Notes: generated from the sequence alone by a model not told the origin. A DNA stretch of 64,000 nucleotides from Streptomyces syringium (GCF_017876625.1 NZ_JAGIOH010000001.1:620001-684000), one strand, 5' to 3'; shown: positions 24,988 to 34,232, counted from the stretch's first letter. A program made the numbers and translations.

Positions 24988-25536
24988 TCAGAGGGCGGCG
25001 CGGAGCAGCAGCCGTGGCGCACGGTGGACCAAAAAGGCAGTGGTCAGTCCTATGACGGCGCCGACGGCGACGTCGCTGGGGTAGTGCGCGCCGCTGTGGA
25101 CACGCTCGAATGCCACCAGCGTCGTGGGGACGGCGGCAGCCGCTCCCCACCACGGGTGGGACGCGGCCACGGCGGCGGTGAAGCCCACGGCGGCAGCGGT
25201 GTGCCCGGAAGGGAAGGACGAGGAATCCGGGCGGTCCTCGACGCCGTCGTGGGGAATCAGCTCCCCGGGCGGCCTGCGTCTCGCGTACAGCTGCTTGCAC
25301 ACCGCATTCGCGATCAACTGCGAGGAGAGCATGCTGACCACCCCCGCCGCCGCTGCCTTGCGCTCCGAACGTCCGCCGACGACCGTCATGACCAGGGCAG
25401 TTCCCCACCACAGTTTCGTTCCCTCGGCCGCCGACCCGACTGCCGGCAGCGCTTGGCGCGCCCCTGCGGAGTCCCAGGAGGCCACCCGGTGGGTCAGTCG
25501 GCGGTCGAGGCGGCGGAAGTCGTCGAGAAGGCGCAT
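24988..25536 (-). CDS. PAP2-family membrane phosphatase
   Basis: A 182-aa membrane protein with the three PAP2 phosphatase motifs: KQLYARRRP (about residue 90), SSFPSGHTAA (about 115), and HSGAHYPSDV (about 155) with the catalytic His residues. Several hydrophobic segments place the active site at the membrane. The likely substrate is a lipid or isoprenoid phosphate. ATG 25536 (MRLLDDFRRLD) is chosen; a start at 25569 would add 11 residues. Confidence 0.9.
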   Translation of the reverse strand: MRLLDDFRRLDRRLTHRVASWDSAGARQALPAVGSAAEGTKLWWGTALVMTVVGGRSERKAAAAGVVSMLSSQLIANAVCKQLYARRRPPGELIPHDGVEDRPDSSSFPSGHTAAAVGFTAAVAASHPWWGAAAAVPTTLVAFERVHSGAHYPSDVAVGAVIGLTTAFLVHRAPRLLLRAAL

Positions 25537-25695
25537 GATCGTCAGCTTCCCGCCATGGGCACATGCCACGCCTGCTGATCAGGCCGCCGGCCCAGGTTGC
25601 CCTCGCCGTTCCAGCGTGCGCGGCCCCGCCCCCCACCGCATCCCCGGGTGCCCGGCCCGCAGCCGGGCCCGTACAGACACCTGTCGGCCGGTGGG

Positions 25696-26385
25696 TCAGC
25701 CGCGGTCAGCCGCCGACGTGGCGTTGTGGACGGCTTTGTGGACCGCGCGGGCCAGGCGGGCACCCCACACCGATCGGGGTCCGGCGAAGGCGTGGACCTC
25801 TTCTCCGGCGCGCGGAGCAGGCGTGGCGACGCACACGGCGTCGGTGGGTGTGCCGGAGCAGTCGTAGCCGGCATCGAGCAGTGCCTGGACCTTCGCTTCG
25901 GTGGCGGTGGCGACCGCGTTGACCAGGGCGGCGTCGGACAGCGCCACGGGGAGGGCGGCAACGATGTTGATCGTTCCGGGCTTCGCCGGAACGATCGTGC
26001 CCTCGGCCGCCGAGGCGGCCCACCCGCGTACCTCGATGCCCGCGGTGACCACGGCGCTGACGCCGCCGTCGTGCGCGCGGGCGTGTTGTGAGATGTCGGC
26101 GGCCGTCATCAGCCCCACTCCCGGGCCGTGGGCGCCGGCCTCGCCGGCCAGGACGGCGAGGTGCCGGTCCGGGTCGGTGCGCCGGTAGCCGTGGGAGACC
26201 TGAGCGTTGAGGACCCAGGTCCGTTCGCCGATGCCTCCGCCGAGAACGGCGCTGCTGATCATCCGCCAGCCGGGGCCCGGTGACCACAACAGGGCGTGCA
26301 GCCGCTCACCGTCCTCAGTGCGGGTCAGCAGCCGAGGGACCAGCAGCCCGGCAACGGTGCGGGGAGGCGGGACTACGGCGGTCAC
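25696..26385 (-). CDS. cbiZ: adenosylcobinamide amidohydrolase CbiZ
   Basis: A 229-aa member of the CbiZ family, which cleaves the aminopropanol arm of adenosylcobinamide or of pseudo-B12 so that the corrinoid can re-enter cobalamin synthesis. Diagnostic stretches are SSAVLGGGIGERTWVLNAQV (about residues 44-64), DRHLAVLA, GVGLMTAAD, PGTINIV and SDAALVNAVATATEAKVQAL with GTPTDAVCV near the C terminus. The start is at 26385. It stands alone, divergent from the PP2C gene; no other cobalamin gene is visible nearby. Confidence 0.88.
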   Translation of the reverse strand: MTAVVPPPRTVAGLLVPRLLTRTEDGERLHALLWSPGPGWRMISSAVLGGGIGERTWVLNAQVSHGYRRTDPDRHLAVLAGEAGAHGPGVGLMTAADISQHARAHDGGVSAVVTAGIEVRGWAASAAEGTIVPAKPGTINIVAALPVALSDAALVNAVATATEAKVQALLDAGYDCSGTPTDAVCVATPAPRAGEEVHAFAGPRSVWGARLARAVHKAVHNATSAADRG

Positions 26386-26650
26386 CGGAGGACTCCTGGT
26401 CGGCGGAGGCGTGGACCCGGTGATCGTACGCGCAGTCGCCCGTCCGGAGCGCGGGCGCTACGGGGAGCGTGGCTTGTGCGCAAGGCACCGGCGCACACCC
26501 CGACGTGTCCCCTGGCGGGCCTGTGCCGGGGTGGCCTGCGGGGGCCGCACGGGACCGGCCGTCGGATCGTGCAGCTCGCGGTCGGGGAGCAGCATGGAAG
26601 GGAGCCCTCGGCCGGCCCGAGCGGGGGCGCCGAGGAGGGAGCCTTGCAGG

Positions 26651-28726
26651 ATGGGTGCATACGAGCCGCTCGGCGAGGCGGAGCGGGATCGCCGGGCGGG
26701 GCCGTCGCCGCCGGGAGGGCTGCTCGACCTGCTCAGTGTGGCTGCTGTCGTCCTGGACACCCGCGGTCGGATCGTGTTCTGGAGCCCGCAGGCGGACGAG
26801 GTGTTCGGCTATACCGCCGAGGAGGCCCTCGGACGGTACGCGGCGCACCTGCTGGTCCACGAGGAGCACCGCGACCTGGTGGTGAAGCTGTTCGCCGAGG
26901 TGATGGGCTCCGGGGCGAGCTGGGCCGGAGCGTTCCCGATCCGGTACAAGGACGGCAGCACCCGCCGGGTGGAGTTCCGCAACATGCGGCTCCTCGACGA
27001 CCAGGGGGACGTCTACGCTCTGGGCATCGCTGCCGACCACGCCACCTTGCAGAGCGTCGAGACGGATCTGGCCCTGTCGGAGCAGCTCGTGTCGCAGTCC
27101 CCCATCGGGGTGGCACTCCTGGACACCGATCTGCGCTATCTCCTGGTCAACCCGGCCCTGGAGCGCATCAACGGCATTCCCGCCGCCGATCACATCGGGC
27201 GCCGGCCTCACGAGATCCTGCCGTTCCTCGACGCGGAGACCATCGAGCTCGCGCTGCGGCAGGTGCTGGTCACCGGCACGCCGCTGATCGACCAGTACGC
27301 CGTCGGCCGTACCCCGGCAGACCCCGACCATGATCATGCGTGGTCGGTGTCGGACTACCGGCTGGAAACCCCCAGCGGGCGGGTCATCGGCGTGGCCACC
27401 TCGGTCGTCGACGTCACCGAACGCCACCGGGCAACCACCGAAGCAGAACAGGCCCGGCGCCGCCTGGCTCTGCTCGCCGACGCCTCCGCCCGCGTCGGCA
27501 CCACCCTGGAGGTGGAGCAGACCGCCCACGAACTGGCCCAGGTAGCCGTCCCCGACCTGGCCGATGTCGCAGCGGTCGACGTCCTGGACGCGGTGCTGGC
27601 CTTCCGCCGCACCAGCGGCACCCACGAGGGGCCGGAACTGTTCCGCACGCTCGCGGTGGCCGCCGCCTGTCCCACGCCGGCCACCGCCGCGATGAAGGCC
27701 GGTGACCTTGCCGCCTACAGCTCGGACCGTCTGATCACCCGGTGTGTCCACACCGCACAGCCCATCGTCATCGCCCACACGGAAGAGAAGGATCTGCAGC
27801 GCATCGCGCGTGATGCCGACGGCGCGGCCGCCTTCACCGAGGCCGGTGTGCACTCCTACCTCGCGGTGCCCTTGATCGCCCGCAACGAAGTCCTCGGCAC
27901 GCTCGACCTGCTGCGCGCCCGCAACCCGCTCCCGTTCGACGAAGACGACGTCCTCCTCGCCGGCGAACTGGCCGCCCGCGCCGCCGTCGCCATCGACAAC
28001 GCCCGCTGGCACCAGAGCGTCCGCAACACCGCCGAGACCCTCCAGCGCAGCCTCCTGCCCGGCCACCCACCCCACCTCACGGGCCTCGACGTGGCCTCCC
28101 TCTATCAGCCCGCCCAGGCATCCCACGAAGTCGGAGGCGACTGGTACGACGTCATCCCCCTCGACGGGGACAAGACCGCCCTGGTGGTCGGCGACGTCAT
28201 GGGCAACGGCATCGACGCCGCCGCCACCATGGGGCGACTACGCACCGCCACCTGCGCCTTCGCCGACCTCGACCTGACCCCCGACGCGGTTCTCCAGCAC
28301 CTGGACAGAATCACCCGCGGCCTCGAGCACTACATCGCCACCTGCGTCTACGCCGTCTACGACCCCGGCGATCACCGCTGCCGCATCGCCAACGCCGGCC
28401 ACCTCCCGCCCGTCCTCGCCCCGGCCGGCCACCACCCCCGTCTGCTGAATCTGCCCACCGGCGCACCCCTGGGCGTCGGGGGTATCCCCTTCCACACCAC
28501 CGCCTTCGATCTCCACCCCGGCGACCGGCTCATCCTCTACACCGACGGCCTCGTCGAAACCCGCCACCACCCCATCGACGAGCGCCTGGGCACCCTGCTG
28601 CACACCCTCGACGAACCGCGCCGGCCCCTGGAAGAGACGTGCCGGTGGCTCCTGCACTCCCTGCGGCACCCCGAGGACCACGACGACGTCGCGATCCTCA
28701 TCGCACAAGCCACGCCCGCACACTGA
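26651..28726 (+). CDS. PAS-PAS-GAF-PP2C (SpoIIE-type) phosphatase
   Basis: A 691-aa signalling protein. It has a PAS domain (about residues 25-130, DTRGRIVFWSPQADEVFGYT), a second PAS (about 140-260, GVALLDTDLRYLLVNPALERINGI), a GAF domain (about 275-455, YLAVPLIARNEVLGTLDLLR) and a SpoIIE/PP2C domain (about 470-690, EVGGDWYDVIPL, VVGDVMGNGIDAA, ANAGHLPPVL, LYTDGLVETR). The metal-binding Asp residues are present. The likely role is dephosphorylating an anti-sigma-antagonist in a partner-switching stress pathway. ATG 26651 with GGAGGGA 10 bp upstream is preferred; ATG 26594 is possible. It is convergent with the gas vesicle operon. Confidence 0.92.
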   Translation: MGAYEPLGEAERDRRAGPSPPGGLLDLLSVAAVVLDTRGRIVFWSPQADEVFGYTAEEALGRYAAHLLVHEEHRDLVVKLFAEVMGSGASWAGAFPIRYKDGSTRRVEFRNMRLLDDQGDVYALGIAADHATLQSVETDLALSEQLVSQSPIGVALLDTDLRYLLVNPALERINGIPAADHIGRRPHEILPFLDAETIELALRQVLVTGTPLIDQYAVGRTPADPDHDHAWSVSDYRLETPSGRVIGVATSVVDVTERHRATTEAEQARRRLALLADASARVGTTLEVEQTAHELAQVAVPDLADVAAVDVLDAVLAFRRTSGTHEGPELFRTLAVAAACPTPATAAMKAGDLAAYSSDRLITRCVHTAQPIVIAHTEEKDLQRIARDADGAAAFTEAGVHSYLAVPLIARNEVLGTLDLLRARNPLPFDEDDVLLAGELAARAAVAIDNARWHQSVRNTAETLQRSLLPGHPPHLTGLDVASLYQPAQASHEVGGDWYDVIPLDGDKTALVVGDVMGNGIDAAATMGRLRTATCAFADLDLTPDAVLQHLDRITRGLEHYIATCVYAVYDPGDHRCRIANAGHLPPVLAPAGHHPRLLNLPTGAPLGVGGIPFHTTAFDLHPGDRLILYTDGLVETRHHPIDERLGTLLHTLDEPRRPLEETCRWLLHSLRHPEDHDDVAILIAQATPAH

Positions 28727-28890
28727 CGCGGGCTGCTCGCGAGCTCGCCGTCGAGCAGGACCGCAGCTCGGCGCTCGGCGATATCAGCGACGCCGCACCA
28801 AACCAGTAGCCGGCCCACTGCCGCCCGGAGAGGCAGCGCGGGTCGGTCGCCGACGAGCTGGGCGAGGAGGGCCACCCCGCGACTCGTCCG

Positions 28891-29289
28891 TCACAGGAGT
28901 GTGCCGAGAGGGCCGAGATCGAGGTTCAGGTCCTCCATCGTCAGCCCGTACCGCTCGCACAGCTCCTGCATGCGATCGTGGAGGATCATCAGGGTGAGGC
29001 CGAGCCGCTCCTCCTGCTCCTCCGTGAGGTCGCCTGCGTCGACGCGGTGGAGCGCCTGCCGCTCCATGAGCTGACGCAGGAGCTCGACGATGGTCAGCAC
29101 CAGACGCACGAGGTCTCGCTCGACGGTGTCGGGGTCGGTGTGCAGGCGTTCGGCGGCGGTGCGGCGGGACGTGTCCAGCGGAGGCGGGAGTTCTTCGGGG
29201 TGGGCCGGGACCATCGACAGGAGGCGGCTCGCCTCTCGGGAGAGCTCCTGCACGCGGTCCGGCGTGCGCTGGTCGTCACGGCCGGACAC
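28891..29289 (-). CDS. gvpK: gas vesicle protein GvpK
   Basis: 132 aa. VERDLVRLVLTIVELLRQLMERQALHRVD and the C-terminal GLTMEDLNLDLGPLGTLL are the GvpK signature; GvpK is an essential minor assembly factor in other gas-vesicle systems. GTG 29289 overlaps the end of gvpS by 14 bp; an alternative GTG lies three codons upstream. It is the last gene of the operon. Confidence 0.94.
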   Translation of the reverse strand: MSGRDDQRTPDRVQELSREASRLLSMVPAHPEELPPPLDTSRRTAAERLHTDPDTVERDLVRLVLTIVELLRQLMERQALHRVDAGDLTEEQEERLGLTLMILHDRMQELCERYGLTMEDLNLDLGPLGTLL

Positions 29290-29545
29290 GGTCCTCACCG
29301 CCTTCCACGTCCTCGGTGCCCGGTGCCAGTGGCTCCAGTGAGCCCAGCTCCCATGACCTCTCCGCCTCTTCACGGATGGCCACCACCACGGCCCGCAGCG
29401 ATACGCGCACCAGGTCGATATCGGCGATCGACAGGACGAGATCGCCGGTGAGGACGACTCCGCCGCTCAGCAGACGGTCGAGGAGGTCGATCAAGGCCAC
29501 CTGCCGCTCCGCCAGGGGACGGTCGTCGTCCGCGTACGGGGTCAT
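29276..29545 (-). CDS. gvpS: gas vesicle protein GvpS (GvpA/J/M-like)
   Basis: An 89-aa member of the GvpA-like family: VALIDLLDRLLSGGVVLTGDLVLSIADIDLVRVSLRAVVVAI corresponds to the amphipathic helix-beta-hairpin-helix shell fold. The position between gvpL and gvpK matches gvpS of the Streptomyces coelicolor order. It is probably a minor or nucleating shell subunit. ATG 29545 overlaps the gvpL stop by 4 bp. Confidence 0.9.
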   Translation of the reverse strand: MTPYADDDRPLAERQVALIDLLDRLLSGGVVLTGDLVLSIADIDLVRVSLRAVVVAIREEAERSWELGSLEPLAPGTEDVEGGEDRVRP

Positions 29546-30363
29546 CCTGGCGCCGCTCCCTCCTGGAGACCGGGCTCCTGCACGCCGGGCTCCGCGAAGG
29601 AGTACGGGGCCCAGGGCCCGGTGATGTCCACGCGGACACCGGGGGCGTCCTCGGCGGCCCGGCGCACGCGACGCCGGAACTCCTCGGCGAGCTCGTGGGG
29701 GACGAGGTAGGCGTCGTTGGCGACGTTCTCGCCGCCCGTGTCTGCCAGGCGGCCCTGCTGCGGCCGGTGCCGGGCGCGCTGGGCTGCCAGGCCTCGGACC
29801 TCCGCGTCGATGCGGCGGAGCACCTCCTCCGCCGTGTGCCAGGCGTCCCTTCGTGCCTGGTGCTGGTGACGTCGCTGCCGCAGGTAGGCGCGACCGGGAT
29901 CGGGCTCCTCCAGGGGCGGCGCGGTGTCGGCCGGAGGAACGGCTGCCGAGGCGGGCCGCTCCACGTAGACCTTCACGCCCCACTCCGCGTGGCCGGTCAG
30001 CCGGGCGAGCAGACCGGCGAACGTCGCCCGGCCCGCCTCCAGCATCTGTGCGACGCGCGTGTCGTCGAGGTAGACCGTGGCGAGTCGCAGCGGAAGGACG
30101 GTGGTGCGGGCGGCGAGGGACTCGACGACCGAGTGGTGTGCCCGCGCTGTGGGTTCCAGCCAGTCCAGGTCCTCGAGGTGCGCCTTGAGCGCCGCCTGCG
30201 AGAAGTCGGCCTCCGGTACGGGGCTCACGGCCGCCGCCACCTCACCGGAGCGGACCAGGCGGACGGGACGGTCCGCCACGCCGCGGACGCCGCCCAGCGC
30301 GGTGCGCTCCAGGGAAGGGGAGAAGGGCACCACGGCGTACGTGTAGCTGAAGTGGCCTGCCAT
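29542..30363 (-). CDS. gvpL: gas vesicle protein GvpL (GvpL/GvpF family)
   Basis: A 273-aa GvpL/F-family protein. The N-terminal FSYTYAVVPF, central AHHSVVESLAARTTVLPLRLATVYLDD and C-terminal VRVDITGPWAPYSFAE are family hallmarks. In halophile and Anabaena systems GvpL/F bind GvpA-type subunits and act early in assembly. A Pro-rich and charged insertion sits at about residues 135-165. GGAGGGA precedes ATG 30363. Confidence 0.95.
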   Translation of the reverse strand: MAGHFSYTYAVVPFSPSLERTALGGVRGVADRPVRLVRSGEVAAAVSPVPEADFSQAALKAHLEDLDWLEPTARAHHSVVESLAARTTVLPLRLATVYLDDTRVAQMLEAGRATFAGLLARLTGHAEWGVKVYVERPASAAVPPADTAPPLEEPDPGRAYLRQRRHQHQARRDAWHTAEEVLRRIDAEVRGLAAQRARHRPQQGRLADTGGENVANDAYLVPHELAEEFRRRVRRAAEDAPGVRVDITGPWAPYSFAEPGVQEPGLQEGAAPG

Positions 30364-30386
30364 CGCTCCTCCCTCCGGGCCCGGCC

Positions 30387-30956
30387 TCAGCCGCGGTCCT
30401 CGTCGTCCGGGGCCCGCCGCCTCCGGTCGGCCGGTGCGCTGCCGCGGGCGCGCTCCCCTGCCCGGGGACGTTCGCTGTCACGGGCCTGCTCCGACGGGCG
30501 GGACCGCTCGGTCGCACGGGGCCGCTCCGCCGGGCGGGACCTCTCCGCATCGGCGTGACGGGTGCGGTGGGCGCTGACCGGCCGGGCCTCACCCGCGGGC
30601 AGGCCCGGCGGCGACTCGTCGGCGCGTTGCCGCAACATCCTGACCTCGGCCCGCAACCGTTCGTTCTGTTTCTCCAGCTCGCGCTGCTCGTGTGCGCGCG
30701 AGGACAGGGCCGGGTCGTGCTCCCACCAGTCGATACCGATCTCCTTGGCCTTGTCCACGGAGGCCACCAGCAGGCGGAGCTTGATGGTGAGGAGCTCGAT
30801 GTCGAGCAGATTGATCTTGATGTCGCCGACGATGACGATGCCCTTGTCGAGCACGCGCTCAAGGATGTCGGCGAGGTTCGCGCTGCTGCCGCCTTCCTGC
30901 CCGTACGCGTAGGGCGAGCGGGCCGAGCTGAGGGGAGAGGGCACGGGTTCGGTCAC
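30387..30956 (-). CDS. gvpJ: gas vesicle protein GvpJ
   Basis: 189 aa. Residues about 25-95 are a clear GvpA/J core (NLADILERVLDKGIVIVGDIKINLLDIELLTIKLRLLVASVDKAKEIGIDWW). It continues into a coiled-coil (ELEKQNERLRAEVRMLRQ) and a long disordered Arg/Glu/Ser/Pro tail. GvpJ nucleates vesicle tips in other systems. GTG 30956. It lies 23 bp upstream of gvpL. Confidence 0.94.
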   Translation of the reverse strand: MTEPVPSPLSSARSPYAYGQEGGSSANLADILERVLDKGIVIVGDIKINLLDIELLTIKLRLLVASVDKAKEIGIDWWEHDPALSSRAHEQRELEKQNERLRAEVRMLRQRADESPPGLPAGEARPVSAHRTRHADAERSRPAERPRATERSRPSEQARDSERPRAGERARGSAPADRRRRAPDDEDRG

Positions 30957-30999
30957 GGCGTGGGCCTCCTCGGATCATTTCCGGGCCGGCTCCCGGGAC

Positions 31000-32076
31000 T
31001 CACTTCCGGGAGCGGCGGGGGTGCGGCTCCTCGTCCTCCGGTTCCTCCTCACGCAGGGATTCTTCGCCCGCCCGCGGCTCCTCGTCCGCGTACACCTCGT
31101 CGTACTCGCTTTCGTACTCGCCTTCGTAGGGTTCGTCGGACTCCTCGGCGCGGCGCGGGCTCTCGTCGACGCGGTCCTCGGCCTCGTAGTCGTCGGTTTC
31201 CTGCTCGTACGCGTCCTCATCCGGCTCACGGACCACCTCGCCGTCCCGGACCTCCCCGCGCCAGCCGCCGGTGGCCTCCCCGCGAACGGTCAGGAACGCG
31301 CGGTAGAGCTTCAGGTCGAGCCGGGTGCGACGGCCCTGGGCCCGCAGCAGTGCGCCGGTCTTCTCGACCAGTCCCTGCGGGAAGTACTCCATGACCAGGA
31401 GCACCTTGGTGAGGTTCTCGGTGAGGGGATGGAAGGTGACCACACCCTTGGTGGTGCCCTTGGCACCCTCGGACGTCCACGCGATGCGTTCGTCCGGCAC
31501 CATTTCGGTGACCGTGCCCTGCCAGTGCCGACTCGCCTTGGCGATCTTCACGTGCCACTGCGAGGTGGTCTCGTCCTCGCGCTCCACGTTCACGACGCCC
31601 TTGGCGAACCTGCCGAAGTCCTGGAACTGGGTCCACTGGTCGTACGCCTCACGCACCGGTACGCCGACCTCCACGTCCTCGACGACCGTCAGGCTCCGGC
31701 CACCGGACGGTGCGCCCCGCCTCTTCTCCTCGCGGCGCTTGCCGGAGGCTTCCTTGACCTTTTCCACCAGCGAGTCCTTGGCGTGCGAGGCGACTGCCGA
31801 GAGCACGGCCGCGCTGGGGGAGGCTCCCGCCTTCAGATGCTGTCCGCCCTTTCCGATGGCGCCGGCCAGCGCATGCGGGCCCAGGTGCGCCTCGCCGAGC
31901 CGCGTGGCCGTGTCCTCCAGCCGGTGCACCATGTCTTCGAGTATGTGTTCAAGCCGCGCCTGGACGTAGGCCTCGGCCTCCTCCACCAGCCGGTTCGCGC
32001 CCGGATTGCCCTGCACACGATCCCGCAGCCCGCCCGCCGCCCCGGTGGCGCGCTCCGCTGCCTTGCGCTCAGCCAT
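31000..32076 (-). CDS. gvpZ: gas vesicle cluster protein GvpZ, SRPBCC-domain
   Basis: A 358-aa protein. Residues about 15-125 are helical and Ala/Glu-rich. About 128-275 form an SRPBCC (START-like) domain, with VVEDVEVGVPVREAYDQWTQFQDFGRF, VEREDETTSQWHVKI and RIAWTSEGAKGTTKGVVTFHPL. The C-terminal ~85 residues are an acidic disordered tail rich in Glu, Asp and Tyr. Position and domain match gvpZ of streptomycete clusters. Its role in vesicles is unknown; a hydrophobic-ligand or polyketide-cyclase-like pocket is implied by the fold. ATG 32076 overlaps gvpY by 8 bp. Confidence 0.88.
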   Translation of the reverse strand: MAERKAAERATGAAGGLRDRVQGNPGANRLVEEAEAYVQARLEHILEDMVHRLEDTATRLGEAHLGPHALAGAIGKGGQHLKAGASPSAAVLSAVASHAKDSLVEKVKEASGKRREEKRRGAPSGGRSLTVVEDVEVGVPVREAYDQWTQFQDFGRFAKGVVNVEREDETTSQWHVKIAKASRHWQGTVTEMVPDERIAWTSEGAKGTTKGVVTFHPLTENLTKVLLVMEYFPQGLVEKTGALLRAQGRRTRLDLKLYRAFLTVRGEATGGWRGEVRDGEVVREPDEDAYEQETDDYEAEDRVDESPRRAEESDEPYEGEYESEYDEVYADEEPRAGEESLREEEPEDEEPHPRRSRK

Positions 32077-32602
32077 CACCCGACCTCCTGTGCGCGTCGT
32101 CGGAGGAGCGGTCACGGGCCTTGCCGTGTGTCTCCTCCTCATGCGTCTCCCGTGTGCTGCCGGACGCTCCGCCCGACCCCGACGTCCGGTGTGCGGAGGC
32201 CGTCGTCCCGCCACGGGACGCCGACGAGGCCCGGTGCCCGGAGCCGTGTGCGGCCGCCGGAGCCTTCTTCGAGGCCGCTCCCCCGGCGCTGTGCCCGCCC
32301 TTGGCCGGCTTCGCCTTCTCCTGCAGGCCGGTGGTCCGGTCGTGCAGGGAGTCGGCCAGATGCTCGGCCTTGGCCGTGATCACGGACGTCGCCGCCGCCT
32401 TGCCCGCCGAGACCAGCTCCTTGCGCACCTGCTCGTTGATGCCGCTGACGAAGGGGGACCGGGCGAGTGTCCTGCCGAGCTGACCGGGCTTCACCTGTGA
32501 ACCGGCCAACAACGCGCCGAGTCCGAGCGCGAGCTTCGCCTTCTTGGTACGCCCCAGCATGTAGCCGCCGAGAACGGCCGCGCCCATCTTGGCGTTGTCC
32601 AT
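32069..32602 (-). CDS. gvpY: gas vesicle cluster protein GvpY
   Basis: 177 aa. The N-terminal MGAAVLGGYMLGRTKKAKLALGLGALLAG has glycine-rich hydrophobic segments that may insert in a membrane. The middle is helical (KELVSAGKAAATSVITAKAEHLADSLHDRT), and the C-terminal half is a disordered Ser/Gly/Ala/His tail. Its place between gvpG and gvpZ fits gvpY. Function unknown. ATG 32602 is chosen, since the frame upstream has no motif. Confidence 0.85.
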   Translation of the reverse strand: MDNAKMGAAVLGGYMLGRTKKAKLALGLGALLAGSQVKPGQLGRTLARSPFVSGINEQVRKELVSAGKAAATSVITAKAEHLADSLHDRTTGLQEKAKPAKGGHSAGGAASKKAPAAAHGSGHRASSASRGGTTASAHRTSGSGGASGSTRETHEEETHGKARDRSSDDAHRRSGDG

Positions 32603-32655
32603 CGTTTCCGCCTCCTCATTCCGGACGGTAAAGGAGCCGCGGCGAGCGGCGCCCG

Positions 32656-32907
32656 TCAGCCGCCGGACGGGAACCGTTGCTGCCGTGCTGTCATCAAGCG
32701 CGCCAGCAGCGCGTCCTCTTGCTGCGCGAACTCCTCCTCCCCGATCCGCCCTTCTTCCCGTGCCCGCTCCAGGGAGGCCAGTTCCTCCTGGAGAACGGCA
32801 GGGTCGTTGAGCTCCTGCTCCGCCGCGAGGCGGACCTTGTCCACCACCCATGCGACGCCCCTGACCGGAGCGAGCGGCAGTGTCAGAAGCCCCGCAACCA
32901 GTCCCAC
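32656..32907 (-). CDS. gvpG: gas vesicle protein GvpG
   Basis: 83 aa. GLLTLPLAPVRGVAWVVDKV and the helical AVLQEELASLERAREEGRIGEEEFAQQEDALLARL are typical of GvpG, a small accessory protein needed for vesicle assembly. GTG 32907. It lies 23 bp downstream of gvpF. Confidence 0.93.
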   Translation of the reverse strand: MGLVAGLLTLPLAPVRGVAWVVDKVRLAAEQELNDPAVLQEELASLERAREEGRIGEEEFAQQEDALLARLMTARQQRFPSGG

Positions 32908-32930
32908 GGCCCGCTCCTTCCACGGTCTGT

Positions 32931-33644
32931 TCAGGCGAAGCTGTACGGTGGCAACGGTCCGCGCACGCGCAGCTCGGCCACATCGGCGTACTGCTGGGTG
33001 AGTTCGGCGCAGGTCCCGGAGAACGCCTCCTCGCCGCTGTCCTCGACGAGGAACGAGGCGTTCAGGAAGTACTGCCCGGAAGGCGGCGAGAGCTGCTCGG
33101 CACGCGTGAGCGGGCGCAGCGCCTCGACGATCCCGGCCGCCAGGGCCTCCTGCCGCTTCTGCACCTCTTGCGCCACGAGCTGCCCGAGCGCCAGCCGGTC
33201 CTCGTACGCGCCGCCACCGTCACGCGTCGCCTCGTTGAGCCTGCGGGCCTCCTCGGACCCGGTCAGCACGTCGCGCAACAGCGCCTCCTCGTTCCCGACG
33301 GCCTTGACGTTGAACTCCACCCGTCCGGTCACTTCCTCGAGGGCGCGGGCGAACTGCTCGGCCCGCTCCTGCAGGACCGCACGCACGGCGTCCTCGTCCG
33401 CGGCGACGAAACCGAAGCTCAGCGGCAGGGTGCTGCCGTCCGCCCACAGACGCTCCTGCACGGCGTGATGGGCCTCCAGGTCCCGACGCCCCATCGCCAG
33501 GTCCTCGGGCGCCTGACTCACCACGGCCCGCAGCGAATCGTCACTGATCGCGTACAGCTCGGCGGGCGGATCGCCCACGCCTTCCAGGTCGTCGAGGCGC
33601 AGGGGGTGGGTAGCCGTGGTGATGGCGTAGACGTAGACCGGCAT
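32931..33644 (-). CDS. gvpF: gas vesicle protein GvpF (GvpL/GvpF family)
   Basis: A 237-aa GvpL/F-family protein: PVYVYAITTATHP at the N terminus, AHHAVQERLWADGSTLPLSFGFVAADEDAVRAVL in the middle, and ELRVRGPLPPYSFA at the C terminus. It likely binds GvpA and chaperones its assembly. ATG 33644 lies 3 bp after the gvpA stop, so it is translationally coupled. It is a paralogue of gvpL in the same operon. Confidence 0.95.
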   Translation of the reverse strand: MPVYVYAITTATHPLRLDDLEGVGDPPAELYAISDDSLRAVVSQAPEDLAMGRRDLEAHHAVQERLWADGSTLPLSFGFVAADEDAVRAVLQERAEQFARALEEVTGRVEFNVKAVGNEEALLRDVLTGSEEARRLNEATRDGGGAYEDRLALGQLVAQEVQKRQEALAAGIVEALRPLTRAEQLSPPSGQYFLNASFLVEDSGEEAFSGTCAELTQQYADVAELRVRGPLPPYSFA

Positions 33645-33647
33645 CGC

Positions 33648-34112
33648 TCATTCCTCCCTCGACCGCGACGGGCGCCGGGTCCTGCGCTCGGGCTCCGCAC
33701 GACGGTGTTCGCGCCCGGCGGGCTCCTCCTCGCGTTCCGCGGCCTCGTCGTCGCCCTTGTGCAGTGAGTCCGTGATGGCCTCGACCGCTCCCGTCAGCGC
33801 GCCCTTGCTCTTGGACCTCGCGCCCCCCTCGACGGCTCCCTGCACCATGTCGGGGAGCTGGGCGGGCGCCTTGCGGCCCGCCTCCAGGTCGAGCCGGTTG
33901 CAGGCTTCGGCGAAGCGGAGGTAGGTGTCGACGCTGGCCACGACGATGCGGGCGTCCACCTTGAGCAGTTCGAGTCCCACGAGGGAGACACGAGCGAAGG
34001 CGTCGATCACCAGTCCGCGGTCGAGGACCAGCTCCAGCACGTCGTAGAGGTTTCCGGACCGCTCACCACCGCCACCGGTGGGCAGCGCACCGCCCTGCGG
34101 AGTCACAGTCAC
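33648..34112 (-). CDS. gvpA: gas vesicle structural protein GvpA
   Basis: 154 aa. Residues about 20-72 form the GvpA shell fold ([49 protein letters not shown]), with the two helices and beta-hairpin that make the ribbed wall. Canonical cyanobacterial GvpA is about 70 aa. Here a ~75-residue charged tail follows, as in other streptomycete GvpA. Whether it forms real gas-filled vesicles is open. GTG 34112. Confidence 0.93.
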   Translation of the reverse strand: MTVTPQGGALPTGGGGERSGNLYDVLELVLDRGLVIDAFARVSLVGLELLKVDARIVVASVDTYLRFAEACNRLDLEAGRKAPAQLPDMVQGAVEGGARSKSKGALTGAVEAITDSLHKGDDEAAEREEEPAGREHRRAEPERRTRRPSRSREE

Positions 34113-34232
34113 GATCTCTTCCCTTCGCGATTGCCGCGTCCGGACGTCGTTCGCGTGAGACGGCGTCGCGCCGGTGGCGAGGCCGCTGGGGGACGAAGTC
34201 GTGTCGCGCCGACGAGGGGCCGGGGGGCACGG

